DNA of 64,000 nucleotides from positions 18,631,501 through 18,695,500 of the forward strand of contig CP114481.1 in the NCBI GenBank assembly GCA_027186245.1, given 5' to 3'. Under the pieces are notes generated by a model. It did no database searches. It saw only the letters and a list, made by a program, of their open reading frames with translations, and was not told the origin of the DNA. Shown here in pieces: positions 49,731 through 62,210 of this stretch; position 1 is the stretch's first letter; each line of letters opens with the position of its first letter. Source of the stretch: Coriaria nepalensis. Its lineage: Eukaryota > Streptophyta > Magnoliopsida > Cucurbitales > Coriariaceae. The position numbers and the translations under genes are program-made.

Positions 49731-52700
49731 TCAAAATCATATTATTGCGTCTCTTTTAGTCATTAAATCATTCTAAATCGCTTCGAACGAAATTCGGCCT
49801 TTAAACATGACTTTCGTGCATAACTTGCAGTTAATCTATTGAAGGCAACAATGCATTTGTTTAGCCTTAAAGTCATGTCATTGAGTCTCATTTAGTCATT
49901 AAATCATTTTTAATTAATGTGAACGAATTCTATTTTCGCCCTTCAAACATGATTTTCTTACATAACTTGCAATTAATTTATTGGCGACAACAATGCATTA
50001 TTTTAGCTTTAAAAAGTATTTCATTCAGTCTTTTCATATCATTAAATTGTTTGAAAGCACTTCGAACCAATTCTATTTGTGCATTTAAGACACGACTTTC
50101 ATGCATAACTTGTAATTGATCTATTGAAGGAAACTATGCATTTTTTTAGCCTTAAAGTCATATTATTGCGTCTCTTTTAGTCATTAAATCATTCTAAATT
50201 ACTTCGAACGAAATTCGGCCTTTAAACATGACTTTCGTGCATAACTTGAAGTTAATCTATTGAAGGCAACAATGCATTTGTTTAGCCTTAAAGTCATGTC
50301 ATTGAGTCTCATCCGGTCATTAAATCATTCTAAATTAAGTTGAACGAATTCTATTTTCGCCCTTCAAACATGATTTTCTTACATAACTAGCAATTAATCT
50401 ATTGAAGACAACAATTCATTAATTTAGCTTTAAAAAGTATTTCATTCAGTCTTTTCATATCATTAAATTGTTTGAAAGCACTTCGAACCAATTCTATTTG
50501 TGCATTTAAGACACGACTTTCATGCATAACTTGTAACTGATCTATTGAAGGAAACTATGCATTTTTTTGGCCTTAAAGTCATATTATTGCGTCTCTTTTA
50601 GTCATTAAATTATTCTAAATTACTTCAAACGAAATTCGGCCTTTAAACATGACTTTCGTGCATAACTTGCAGTTAATCTATTGAAGGCAACAATGCATTT
50701 GTTTAGCCTTAAAGTCATGTCATTGAGTCTCATCCAGTCATTAAATCATTCTAAATTAAGTTGAACGAATTCTATTTTCGCCCTTCAAACATGATTTTCT
50801 TACATAACTTGCAATTAATTTATTAATGACAACAATGCATTATTTTAGCTTTAAAAAGTATTTCATTCAGTTTTTTCATATCATGAAATTGTTTGAAAGC
50901 ACTTCGAACAATTTCTATATTTGCATTTAAGACACGACTTTCATGCATAAGTTGCAATTGATCTATTGAAGGCAACTATGCATTGTTTTAGCCTTAAAGT
51001 CATATTATTGCCTCTCTTTTAGTCATTAAATCATTCTAAATTACTTCGAACGAAATTCGGCCTTTAAACATGACTTTCGTGCATAACTTGCAGTTAATCT
51101 ATTGAAGGGAACAATGCATTTGTTTAGCCTTAGAGTCATGTCATTGAGTCTCATCCAGTCCTTAAATCATTCTAAATTAAGTTGAAGGAATTCTATTTTC
51201 GCCCTTCAAACATGATTTTCTTACATAACTTGCAATTAATTTATTGACGACAACAATGCATTATTTTAGCTTTAAAAAGTATTTCATTCAGTCTTTTCAT
51301 ATCATTAAATTGTTTGAAAGCACTTCGAACCAATTCTATTTTCGCATTTAAGACACGACTTTCATGCATAACTTGTAATTGATCTACTGAAGGCAACTAT
51401 GCATTTTTTTAGCCTGAAAGTCATATTATTGCGTCCCTTTTAGTCATTAAATCATTCTCAATTACTTCAAACGAAATTCGGCCTTTAAACATGACTTTCG
51501 TGCATAACTTGCAGTTAATCTATTGAAGGCAACAATGCTTTTGTTTTGCCTTAAAGTCATGTCATTGAGTCTCATCCAGTCATTAAATCATTCTAAATGA
51601 ATTTGAACGAATTCTATTTTCGCCCTTCAAACATGATTTTCTTACATAACTTGCAATTAATCTATTGAAGACAACAATGCAGTATTTTAGCCTTAAAAAG
51701 TATATCACTCAGTCGTTTCATATCATTAAATTGTTTGAAAGCACTTCGAACAAATTCTATATTTGCATTTAAGACACGACTTTCATGCACAAGTTGCAAT
51801 TGATCTATTGATGGCAACTATGCATTTTTTTAGCTTTAAAATCATATTATTGTGTCTCTTTTAGTCGTTAAATCATTCTAAATCGCTTCGACCGAAATTC
51901 GGCCTTTAAACATGACTTTCGTGCATAACTTGCAGTTAATCTATTGAAGGCAACAATGCATTTGTTTAGCCTTAAAGTCATGTCATTGATTCTCAACCAG
52001 TCATTAAATCATTCTAAATTAAGTTGAACGAATTCTATTTTCGTCCTTCAAACATGATTTTCTTACATAACTTGCAATTAATTTATTGATGACAACAATG
52101 CATTATTTTAGCTTTAAAAAGTATTTCATTCAGTCTTTTCATATCATTAAATTGTTTGAAACCAATTCGAACCAATTCTATTTGTGCATTTAAGACACGA
52201 CTTTCATGCATAAGTTGCAATTGATCTATTGAAGGCAACTATGCATTCTTTTAGCCTTAAAGTCATATTATTGCGTCCCTTTTAGTCGTTAAATCATTCT
52301 AAATCACTTTGACCGAAATTCGGCCTTTAAACATGACTTTCGTGCATAACTTGCAGTTAATCTATTGAAGGCAACAATGCTTTTGTTTAGCCTTAAAGTC
52401 ATGTCATTGAGTCTCATCCAGTCATTAAATCATTCTAAATAAATTTGAACGAATTCTATTTTCGCCCTCGAAACATGATTTTCTTACATAACTTGGAATT
52501 AATCTATTGAAGACAACAATGCAGTATTTTAGCCTTAAAAAGTATATCACTCAGTCGTTTCATATCATTAAATTGTTTGACAGCACTTCGAACAAATTCT
52601 ATATTTGCATTTAAGACACGACTTTCATGCATAAGTCGCAATTGATCTATTGAAGGCAACTATGCATTTTTTTAGCTTTAAAATCATATTATTGCGTCTC

Positions 52701-52875
52701 TTTTAGTCGTTAAATCATTCTAAATCGCTTTGACCGAAATTCGGCCTTTAAACATGACTTTCGTGCATAACTTGCAGTTAATCTATTGAAGGCAACAATG
52801 CATTTGTTTAGCCTTAAAGTCATGTCATTGACTCTCATCCAGTCATTAAATCATTCTAAATTAATTTGAACGAAT

Positions 52876-53729
52876 TCTATTTTCGCCCTTCAAACATGAT
52901 TTTCTCACATAACTAGCAATTAATCTATTGAAGACAACAATGCAGTATTTTAGCCTTAAAAAGTATATCCTTCAGTCTTTTCGTATCATTAAATTGTTTG
53001 AAGGCACTTCGAACGAATTCTATATTTGCATTTAAGACACGACTTTCATGCATAAGTTGCAATTGATCTATTGAAGGAAACTATGCATTTTTTGAGCCTT
53101 AAAATCATATTATTGCGTCTCTTTTAGTCATTAAATCATTCTAAATCGCTTCGAACGAAATTCGGCCTTTAAACATGACTTTCGTGCATAACTTGCAGTT
53201 AATCTATTGAAGGCAACAATGCATTTGTTTAGCTTTAAAGTCATGTCATTGAGTCTCATCCAGTCATTAAATCATTCTAAATTAAGTTGAACGAGTTCTA
53301 TTTTCGCCCTTCAAACATGATTTTCTCACATAACTAGCAATTAATCTATTGAAGACAACAATGCAGTATTTTAGCCTTAAAAAGTATATCCTTCAGTCTT
53401 TTCGTATCATTAAATTGTTTGAAGGCACTTCGAACGAATTCTATATTTGCATTTAAGACACGACTTTCATGCATAAGTTGCAATTGATCTATTGAAGGAA
53501 ACTATGCATTTTTTGAGCCTTAAAATCATATTATTGCGTCTCTTTTAGTCATTAAATCATTCTAAATCGCTTCGAACGAAATTCGGCCTTTAAACATGAC
53601 TTTCGTGCATAACTTGCAGTTAATCTATTGAAGGCAACAATGCATTTGTTTAGCTTTAAAGTCATGTCATTGAGTCTCATCCAGTCATTAAATCATTCTA
53701 AATTAAGTTGAACGAGTTCTATTTTCGCG
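52876..53729 (+). repeat. 421-bp doublet
   Basis: 'ttttctcacataactagc', 'tatatccttcag', 'cttttcgtatc', 'gaaggcacttcgaacg' and 'gaaggaaac' all occur at 52.9-53.1 kb and again 421 bp later. The copies part at 'ttttcgcgcatc' (about 53722). Confidence 0.86.
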
Positions 53730-54035
53730 CATCAAACATGATTTTCTTACATAACTTGCAATTAATTTATTGACGACAACAACGCAGTATTTTAGCCTTA
53801 AAAAGTATATCATTCAGTCTTTTCATATCATTAAATTGCTTGAAAGCACTTCGAACAAATTCTATATTTGTATTTAAGACACGACTTTCATGCATAAGTT
53901 GCAATTCATCTATAGAAGGCAACTATGCATTTTTTGAGCCTTAAAATCATATTATTGCGTCTCTTCTAGTCATTAAATCATTCTAAATCGCTTCGAACGA
54001 AATTCGGCCTTTAAACATGACTTTCGTGCATAACT
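53460..54035 (+). repeat. Distant copy of the 37.0-37.6 kb block (offset 16452)
   Basis: 'gaaggaaac' with 'ttttttgagcc', 'gagttctatt', 'catcaaacatg', 'aaattgcttg', 'tatatttgtattt', 'caattcatctatag' and 'cttctagtc' occur here in the same order as at about 37008-37583, and again at 38271-38846. Differences include 'gcgcatc', 'caacaacgc' and 'tagctttaaag'. Confidence 0.83.
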
Positions 54036-55091
54036 TGCAGTTAATCTATTGAAGGCAACAATGCATTTGTTTAGCCTTAAAGTCATGTCATTGAGTCTCA
54101 TCCAGTCATTAAATCATTCTAAATTAAGTTGAACGAATTCTATTTTCGCCCTTGAAACATAATTTTCTTACATAACTAGCAATTAATCTATTGAAGACAA
54201 CAATGCAATATCGTAGCCTTAAAAAGTATATCATTCAGTCTTTTCATATCATTAAATTGTTTGAAAGCACTTCGAACAAATTCTATTTGTGCATTTAAGA
54301 CACGACTTTCATGCATAACTTGTAATTGATCTATGGAAGGCAACTATGCATTTGGTTAGCCTTAAAGTCATATTATTGCGTCTCTTTTAGTCATTAAATC
54401 ATTCTAAATTACTTCAAACGAAATTCAGCCTTTAAACATGACTTTCGTGCATAACTTGCAGTTAATCTATTGAAGGCAACAATGCATTTGTTTAGCCTTA
54501 ATGTCTTGTCATTGAGTCTCATCCAGTCATTAAATCATTCTAAATTAAGTTGAACGAATTCTATTTTCGCCCTTGAAACATGATTTTCTTACATAACTAG
54601 CAATTAATCTATTGAAGACAACAATGCAGTATTTTAGCCTTAAAAAGTATATCATTCAGTCTTTTCATATCATTAAATTGTTTGAAAGCACTTCGAACAA
54701 ATTCTATATTTGCATTTAAGACACGACTTTCATGCATAACTTGTAATTGATCTATTGAAGGCAACTATGCATTCTTTTAGCCTTAAAGTCATATTATTGC
54801 GTCTCTTTTAGTCATTAAATCATTCTAAATTACTTCAAACGAAATTCAGCCTTTAAACATGACTTTCGTGCATAACTTGCAGTTAATCTATTGAAGGGAA
54901 CAATGCATTTGTTTAGCCTTAAAGTCATGTCATTGAGTCTCATCCAGTCATTAAATCATTCTAAATTAAGTTGAACGAATTCTATTTTCGCCCTTGAAAC
55001 ATGATTTTCTTACATAACTTGCAACTAATTTATTTACGACAACAATACATTATTTTAGCTTTAAAAAGTATTTCATTCAGTCTTTTCATAT

Positions 55092-55233
55092 CATTAAATT
55101 TTTTGAAAGCACTTCGAACCAATTCTATTTGTGCATTTAAGACACGACTTTCGTGCATAACTTGTAATTGATCTATTGAAGGCAACAATGCATTTGTTTA
55201 GCCTTAAAGTCATGTCATTGAGTCTCATCCACT
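55092..55233 (+). repeat. C/A hybrid monomer 1
   Basis: Starts as C2 ('aaattttttgaaagc', 'cataacttgtaattg') and ends as A ('caacaatgcatttgtttagcc', shown in part, then 'aaagtcatgtcattgag'). It is followed directly by B. Length 142 bp, so the exchange was in register. One full monomer's worth of sequence is missing from this trimer. Confidence 0.9.
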
Positions 55234-55796
55234 CATTAAATCATTCTAAATTAAGTTGAACGAATTCTATTTTCGCCCTTGAAACATGATTTTCTTACAT
55301 AACTAGCAATTAATCTATTGAAGACAACAATGCAGTATTTAGCCTTAAAAAGTATATCATTCAGTCTTTTCATAACATTAAATTGTTTGAAAGCACTTCG
55401 AACAAATTCTATATTTGCATTTAAGACACGACTTTCATGCATAAGTTGCAATTGATCTATTGAAGGCAACTATGCATTTTTTTAACCTTAAAATCATATT
55501 ATTGCATCTCTTTTAGTCATTAAATCATTCTAAATCGCTTCGAACGAAATTCAGCCTTTAAACATGACTTTCGTGCATAACTTGCAGTTAATCTATTGAA
55601 GGGAACAATGCATTTGTTTAGCCTTAGAGTCATGTCATTGAGTCTCATCCAGTCATTAAATCATTCTAAATTAAGTTGAACGAATTCTATTTTCGCCCTT
55701 GAAACATGATTTTCTTACATAACTTGCAACTAATTTATTGACGACAACAATACACTATTTTAGCTTTAAAAAGTATTTCATTCAGTCTTTTCATAT

Positions 55797-55938
55797 TATT
55801 AAATTTTTTGAAAGCACTTCGAACCAATTCTATTTGTGCATTTAAGACACGACTTTCATGCATAACTTGTAATTGATCTATTGAAGGCAACTATGCATTT
55901 GTTTAGCCTTAAAGTCATGTCATTGAGTCTCATCCACT
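55797..55938 (+). repeat. C/A hybrid monomer 2
   Basis: C2 front ('aaattttttgaaagc') and A tail ('atgcatttgtttagcc'), 142 bp. The switch lies within or just after the shared core. It keeps C-type 'caactatgc', where hybrid 1 has A-type 'caacaatgc'. Confidence 0.9.
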
Positions 55939-57765
55939 CATTAAATCATTCTAAATTAAGTTGAACGAATTCTATTTTCGCCCTTGAAACATGATTTTCT
56001 TACATAACTAGCAATTAATCTATTGAAGACAACAATGCAGTATTTTAACCTTAAAAAGTATATCATTCAGTCTTTTCATAACATTAAATTGTTTGAAAGC
56101 ACTTCGAACAAATTCTATATTTGCATTTAAGACACGACTTTCATGCATAAGTTGCAATTGATCTATTGAAGGCAACTATGCATTTTTTTAACCTTAAAAT
56201 CATATTATTGCATCTCTTTTAGTCATTAAATCATTCTAAATCGCTTCGAACGAAATTCGGCCTTTAAACATGACTTTCGTGCATAACTTGCAGTTAATCT
56301 ATTGAACGCAACAATGCATTTGTTTAGCCTTAAAGTCATGTCATTGAGTCTCATCCAGTCATTAAATCATTCTAAATTAAGTTGAACGAATTCTATTTTC
56401 GCCCTTGAAACATGATTTTCTTACATAACTTGCAACTAATTTATTGACGACAACAATACATTATTTTAGCTTTAAAAAGTATTTCATTGAGTCTTTTCAT
56501 ATCATTAAATTGTTTGAAAGCACTTCGAACCAATTCTATTTGTGCATTTAAGACACGACTTTCATGCATAACTTGTAATTGATCTATTGAAGGCAACTAT
56601 GCATTTGGTTATCCTTAAAGTCATATTTTTGCGTCTCTTTTAATCATTACATCATTCTAAATTACTTCAAACGAAATTCGGCCTTTAAACATGACTTTCG
56701 TGCATAACTTGCAGTTAATCTATTGAAGGCAACAACGCATTTGTTTAGCCTTAAAGTCATGTCATTGAGTCTCATCCAATCATTAAATCATTCTAAATTA
56801 AGTTGAACGAATTCTATTTTCGCCCTTCAAACATGATTTTCTTACATAACTAGCAATTAATCTATTGAAGACAACAATGCAGTATTTTAGCCTTAAAAAG
56901 TATATCATTCAGTCTTTTCATATCATTAAATTGTTTCCAAGCACTTCGAACAAATTCTATATTTGCATTTAAGACACGACTTTCATGCATAAGTTGCAAT
57001 TGATCTATTGAAGGCAACTATGCATTTTTTTAGCCTTAAAATCATATTATTGCGTCTCTTTTAGTCATTAAATCATTCTAAATCGCTTCGAACGAAATTC
57101 GGCCTTTAAACATGACTTTCGTGCATAACTTGCAGTTAATCTATTGAAGGCAACAATGCATTTGTTTAGCCTTAAAGTCATGTCATTGAGTCTCATCTAG
57201 TCATTAAATCATTCTAAATTAAGTTGAACGAATTCTATTTTCCCCCTTCAAACATGATTTTCTTACATAACTAGCAATTAATCTATTGAAGACAACAATG
57301 CAGTATTTTAGCCTTAAAAAGTATATCATTTAGTCTTTTCATATCATTAAATTGTTTGGAAGCACTTCGAACAAATTCTATATTTGCATTTAAGACACGA
57401 CTTTCATGCATAAGTTGCAATTGATCTATTGAAGGCAACTATGCATTTTTTTAACCTTAAAATCATATTATTGCATCTCTTTTAGTCATTAAATCATTCT
57501 AAATCGCTTCGAACGAAATTCGGCCTTTAAACATGACTTTCGTGCATAACTTGCAGTTAATCTATTGAACGCAACAATGCATTTGTTTAGCCTTAAAGTC
57601 ATGTCATTGAGTCTCATCCAGTCATTAAATCATTCTAAATTAAGTTGAACGAATTCTATTTTCGCCCTTGAAACATGATTTTCTTACATAACTTGCAACT
57701 AATTTATTGACGACAACAATACATTATTTTAGCTTTAAAAAGTATTTCGTTCAGTCTTTTCATAT

Positions 57766-57907
57766 CATTAAATTTTTTGAAAGCACTTCGAACCAATTCG
57801 ATTTGTGCATTTAAGACACGACTTTCATGCATAACTTGTAATTGATCTATTGAAGGCAACTATGCATTTGTTTAGCCTTAAAGTCATGTCATTGAGTCTC
57901 ATCTACT
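57766..57907 (+). repeat. C/A hybrid monomer 3
   Basis: Same structure, with 'aattcgatttgtgc' in the C part and 'tcatctactc' at the A/B boundary. 142 bp. Confidence 0.9.
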
Positions 57908-58892
57908 CATTAAATCATTCTAAATTAAGTTGAACGAATTCTATTTTCGCCCTTGAAACATGATTTTCTTACATAACTAGCAATTAATCTATTGAAGACA
58001 ACAATGCAGTATTTTAGCCTTAAAAAGTATATCATTCAGTCTTTTCATAACATTAAATTGTTTGAAAGCACTTCGAACAAATTCTATATTTGCATTTAAG
58101 ACACGACTTTCATGCATAAGTTGCAATTGGTCTATTGAAGACAACTATGCATTTTTTTAACCTTAAAATCATATTATTGCATCTCTTTTAGTCATTAAAT
58201 CATTCTAAATCGCTTCGAACGAAATTCGGCCTTTAAACATGACTTTCGTGCATAACTTGCAGTTAATCTATTGAACGCAACAATGCATTTGTTTAGCCTT
58301 AAAGTCATGTCATTGAGTCTCATCCAGTCATTAAACCATTCTAAATTAAGTTGAACGAATTTTATTTTCGCCCTTCAAACATGATTTTCTTACATAACTT
58401 GCAACTAATTTATTGACAACAACAATACATTATTTTAGCTTTAAAAAGTATTTCATTGAGTCTTTTCATATCATTAAATTGTTTGAACGCACTTCGAACC
58501 AATTCTATTTGTGCATTTAAGACACGACTTTCATGCATAAGTTGCAATTGATCTATTGAAGGCAACTATGCATTTTTTTAACCTTAAAATCATATTATTG
58601 CATCTCTTTTAGTCATTAAATCATTCTAAATCGCTTCGAACGAAATTCAGCCTTTAAACATGACTTTCGTGCATAACTTGCAGTTAATCTATTGAAGGGA
58701 ACAATGCATTTGTTTAGCCTTAGAGTCATGTCATTGAGTCTCATCCAGTCATTAAATCATTCTAAATTAAGTTGAACGAATTCTATTTTCGCCCTTGAAA
58801 CATGATTTTCTTACATAACTTGCAACTAATTTATTGACGACAACAATACACTATTTTAGCTTTAAAAAGTATTTCATTCAGTCTTTTCATAT

Positions 58893-59034
58893 TATTAAAT
58901 TTTTTGAAAGCACTTCGAACCAATTCTATTTGTGCATTTAAGACACGACTTTCATGCATAACTTGTAATTGATCTATTGAAGGCAACTATGCATTTGTTT
59001 AGCCTTAAAGTCATGTCATTGAGTCTCATCCACT
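58893..59034 (+). repeat. C/A hybrid monomer 4
   Basis: Copy of hybrid 2 at +3096. Confidence 0.9.
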
Positions 59035-60861
59035 CATTAAATCATTCTAAATTAAGTTGAACGAATTCTATTTTCGCCCTTAAAACATGATTTTCTTACA
59101 TAACTAGCAATTAATCTATTGAAGACAACAATGCAGTATTTTAGCCTTAAAAAGTATATCATTCAGTCTTTTCATAACATTAAATTGTTTGAAAGCACTT
59201 CGAACAAATTCTATATTTGCATTTAAGACACGACTTTCATGCATAAGTTGCAATTGATCTATTGAAGGCAACTATGCATTTTTTTAACCTTAAAATCATA
59301 TTATTGCATCTCTTTTAGTCATTAAATCATTCTAAATCGCTCCGAACGAAATTCGGCCTTTAAACATGACTTTCGTGCATAACTTGCAGTTAATCTATTG
59401 AACGCAACAATGCATTTGTTTAGCCTTAAAGTCATGTCATTGAGTCTCATCCAGTCATTAAATCATTCTAAATTAAGTTGAACGAATTCTATTTTCGCCC
59501 TTGAAACATGATTTTCTTACATAACTTGCAACTAATTTATTGACGACAACAATACATTATTTTAGCTTTAAAAAGTATTTCATTGAGTCTTTTCATATCA
59601 TTAAATTGTTTGAAAGCACTTCGAACCAATTCTATTTGTGCATTTAAGACACGACTTTCATGCATAACTTGTAATTGATCTATTGAAGGCAACTATGCAT
59701 TTGGTTATCCTTAAAGTCATATTTTTGCGTCTCTTTTAATCATTACATCATTCTAAATTACTTCAAACGAAATTCGGCCTTTAAACATGACTTTCGTGCA
59801 TAACTTGCAGTTAATCTATTGAAGGCAACAACGCATTTGTTTAGCCTTAAAGTCATGTCATTGAGTCTCATCCAATCATTAAATCATTCTAAATTAAGTT
59901 GAACGAATTCTATTTTCGCCCTTCAAACATGATTTTCTTACATAACTAGCAATTAATCTATTGAAGACAACAATGCAGTATTTTAGCCTTAAAAAGTATA
60001 TCATTCAGTCTTTTCATATCATTAAATTGTTTCCAAGCACTTCGAACAAATTCTATATTTGCATTTAAGACACGACTTTCATGCATAAGTTGCAATTGAT
60101 CTATTGAAGGCAACTATGCATTTTTTTAGCCTTAAAATCATATTATTGCGTCTCTTTTAGTCATTAAATCATTCTAAATCGCTTCGAACGAAATTCGGCC
60201 TTTAAACATGACTTTCGTGCATAACTTGCAGTTAATCTATTGAAGGCAACAATGCATTTGTTTAGCCTTAAAGTCATGTCATTGAGTCTCATCTAGTCAT
60301 TAAATCATTCTAAATTAAGTTGAACGAATTCTATTTTCCCCCTTCAAACATGATTTTCTTACATAACTAGCAATTAATCTATTGAAGACAACAATGCAGT
60401 ATTTTAGCCTTAAAAAGTATATCATTTAGTCTTTTCATATCATTAAATTGTTTGGAAGCACTTCGAACAAATTCTATATTTGCATTTAAGACACGACTTT
60501 CATGCATAAGTTGCAATTGATCTATTGAAGGCAACTATGCATTTTTTTAACCTTAAAATCATATTATTGCATCTCTTTTAGTCATTAAATCATTCTAAAT
60601 CGCTTCGAACGAAATTCGGCCTTTAAACATGACTTTCGTGCATAACTTGCAGTTAATCTATTGAACGCAACAATGCATTTGTTTAGCCTTAAAGTCATGT
60701 CATTGAGTCTCATCCAGTCATTAAATCATTCTAAATTAAGTTGAACGAATTCTATTTTCGCCCTTGAAACATGATTTTCTTACATAACTTGCAACTAATT
60801 TATTGACGACAACAATACATTATTTTAGCTTTAAAAAGTATTTCGTTCAGTCTTTTCATAT

Positions 60862-61003
60862 CATTAAATTTTTTGAAAGCACTTCGAACCAATTCGATTT
60901 GTGCATTTAAGACACGACTTTCATGCATAACTTGTAATTGATCTATTGAAGGCAACTATGCATTTGTTTAGCCTTAAAGTCATGTCATTGAGTCTCATCT
61001 ACT
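60862..61003 (+). repeat. C/A hybrid monomer 5
   Basis: Copy of hybrid 3 at +3096, including 'aattcgatttgtgc'. Confidence 0.9.
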
Positions 61004-61583
61004 CATTAAATCATTCTAAATTAAGTTGAACGAATTCTATTTTCGCCCTTGAAACATGATTTTCTTACATAACTAGCAATTAATCTATTGAAGACAACAA
61101 TGCAGTATTTTAGCCTTAAAAAGTATATCATTCAGTCTTTTCATAACATTAAATTGTTTGAAAGCACTTCGAACAAATTCTATATTTGCATTTAAGACAC
61201 GACTTTCATGCATAAGTTGCAATTGGTCTATTGAAGGCAACTATGCATTTTTTTAACCTTAAAATCATATTATTGCATCTCTTTTAGTCATTAAATCATT
61301 CTAAATCGCTTCGAACGAAATTCGGCCTTTAAACATGACTTTCGTGCATAACTTGCAGTTAATCTATTGAACGCAACAATGCATTTGTTTAGCCTTAAAG
61401 TCATGTCATTGAGTCTCATCCAGTCATTAAACCATTCTAAATTAAGTTGAACGAATTTTATTTTCGCCCTTCAAACATGATTTTCTTACATAACTTGCAA
61501 CTAATTTATTGACAACAACAATACATTATTTTAGCTTTAAAAAGTATTTCATTGAGTCTTTTCATATCATTAAATTGTTTGAA

Positions 61584-62210
61584 CGCACTTCGAACCAATT
61601 CTATTTGTGCATTTAAGACACGACTTTCATGCATAACTTGTAATTGATCTATTGAAGGCAACTATGCATTTGGTTATCCTTAAAGTCATATTTTTGCGTC
61701 TCTTTTAATCATTACATCATTCTAAATTACTTCAAACGACATTCGGCCTTTAAACATGACTTTCATGCATAACTTGCAGTTAATCTATTGAAGGCAACAA
61801 TGCATTTGTTTAGCCTTAAAGTCATGTCATTGAGTCTCATCCAATCATTAAATCATTCTAAATTAAGTTGAACGAATTCTATTTTCGCCCTTCAAACATG
61901 ATTTTCTTACATAACTAGCAATTAATCTATTGAAGACAACAATGCAGTATTTTAGCCTTAAAAAGTATATCATTCAGTCTTTTCATATCATTAAATTGTT
62001 TCCAAGCACTTCGAACAAATTCTATATTTGCATTTAAGACACGACTTTCATGCATAAGTTGCAATTGATCTATTGAAGGCGACTATGCATTTTTTTAGCC
62101 TTAAAATCATATTATTGCGTCTCTTTTAGTCATTAAATCATTCTAAATCGCTTCGAACGAAATTCGGCCTTTAAACATGACTTTCGTGCATAACTTGCAG
62201 TTAATCTATT
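61584..62210 (+). repeat. Block copy, offset 1969 (source 59615-60241)
   Basis: 'tttggttatcc', 'taatcattacatc' and 'tttccaagc' repeat at +1969, which is four trimers plus one 285-bp dimer. Differences include 'cgacattcgg' (61737), 'ctttcatgc' (61760) and 'gaaggcgac' (62076). The segment also occurs at about 56.52-57.15 kb. Confidence 0.85.

Larger units (their letters stand above)
48922..55091 (+). repeat. Uninterrupted trimer region
   Basis: About fifteen regular trimers without truncation. Local doublets at one-trimer offset lie at 48.9-49.7 kb and 52.9-53.7 kb. 'gcttcgacc' or 'gctttgacc' A variants lie at 51.9-52.7 kb. From about 54.15 kb onward most B monomers read 'gcccttgaaac', which continues to the end of the window. 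No gene. Confidence 0.84.
55416..58511 (+). repeat. 3096-bp tandem duplication, copy 1
   Basis: The match to +3096 runs from 55416 (after a T/G mismatch) to 58540. 3096 equals six trimers (6 x 421) plus two 285-bp dimers, so the whole block including hybrids 2 and 3 was copied. Landmarks checked: 'tcagcc' 55551/58647, 'ggttatcc' 56607/59703, 'ttccccc' 57240/60336 and 'ttgtttcc' 56931/60027. Confidence 0.94.
55092..61636 (+). repeat. Domain with C/A hybrid monomers
   Basis: Trimers interleaved with five shortened units in which C passes into A within one monomer length. The A landmark step across these is 705-706 bp (one trimer plus a 285-bp dimer). Regional variants are 'ttgcaactaattt', 'caatacatt', 'ttttttaacc', 'attgcatctc', 'attgaacgcaac' and 'actcattaaa'. 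No gene. Confidence 0.88.
58512..61636 (+). repeat. 3096-bp tandem duplication, copy 2
   Basis: Ends where 'cataag' in copy 1 meets 'cataac' (61637). I noted only about four substitutions in about 3.1 kb ('taaaacatg' for 'tgaaacatg', 'tttagcc' for 'tttaacc', 'ctccgaacg' for 'cttcgaacg', 'gaaggcaac' for 'gaagacaac'). This is one of the youngest large events in the window. Confidence 0.94.

Noticed and set aside
55251..55469. 72-codon open frame on the minus strand
   Set aside because: Opened by a one-base loss in the T-run ('agtatttagcc', about 55336) of an ordinary B-C segment. Chance frame in satellite.
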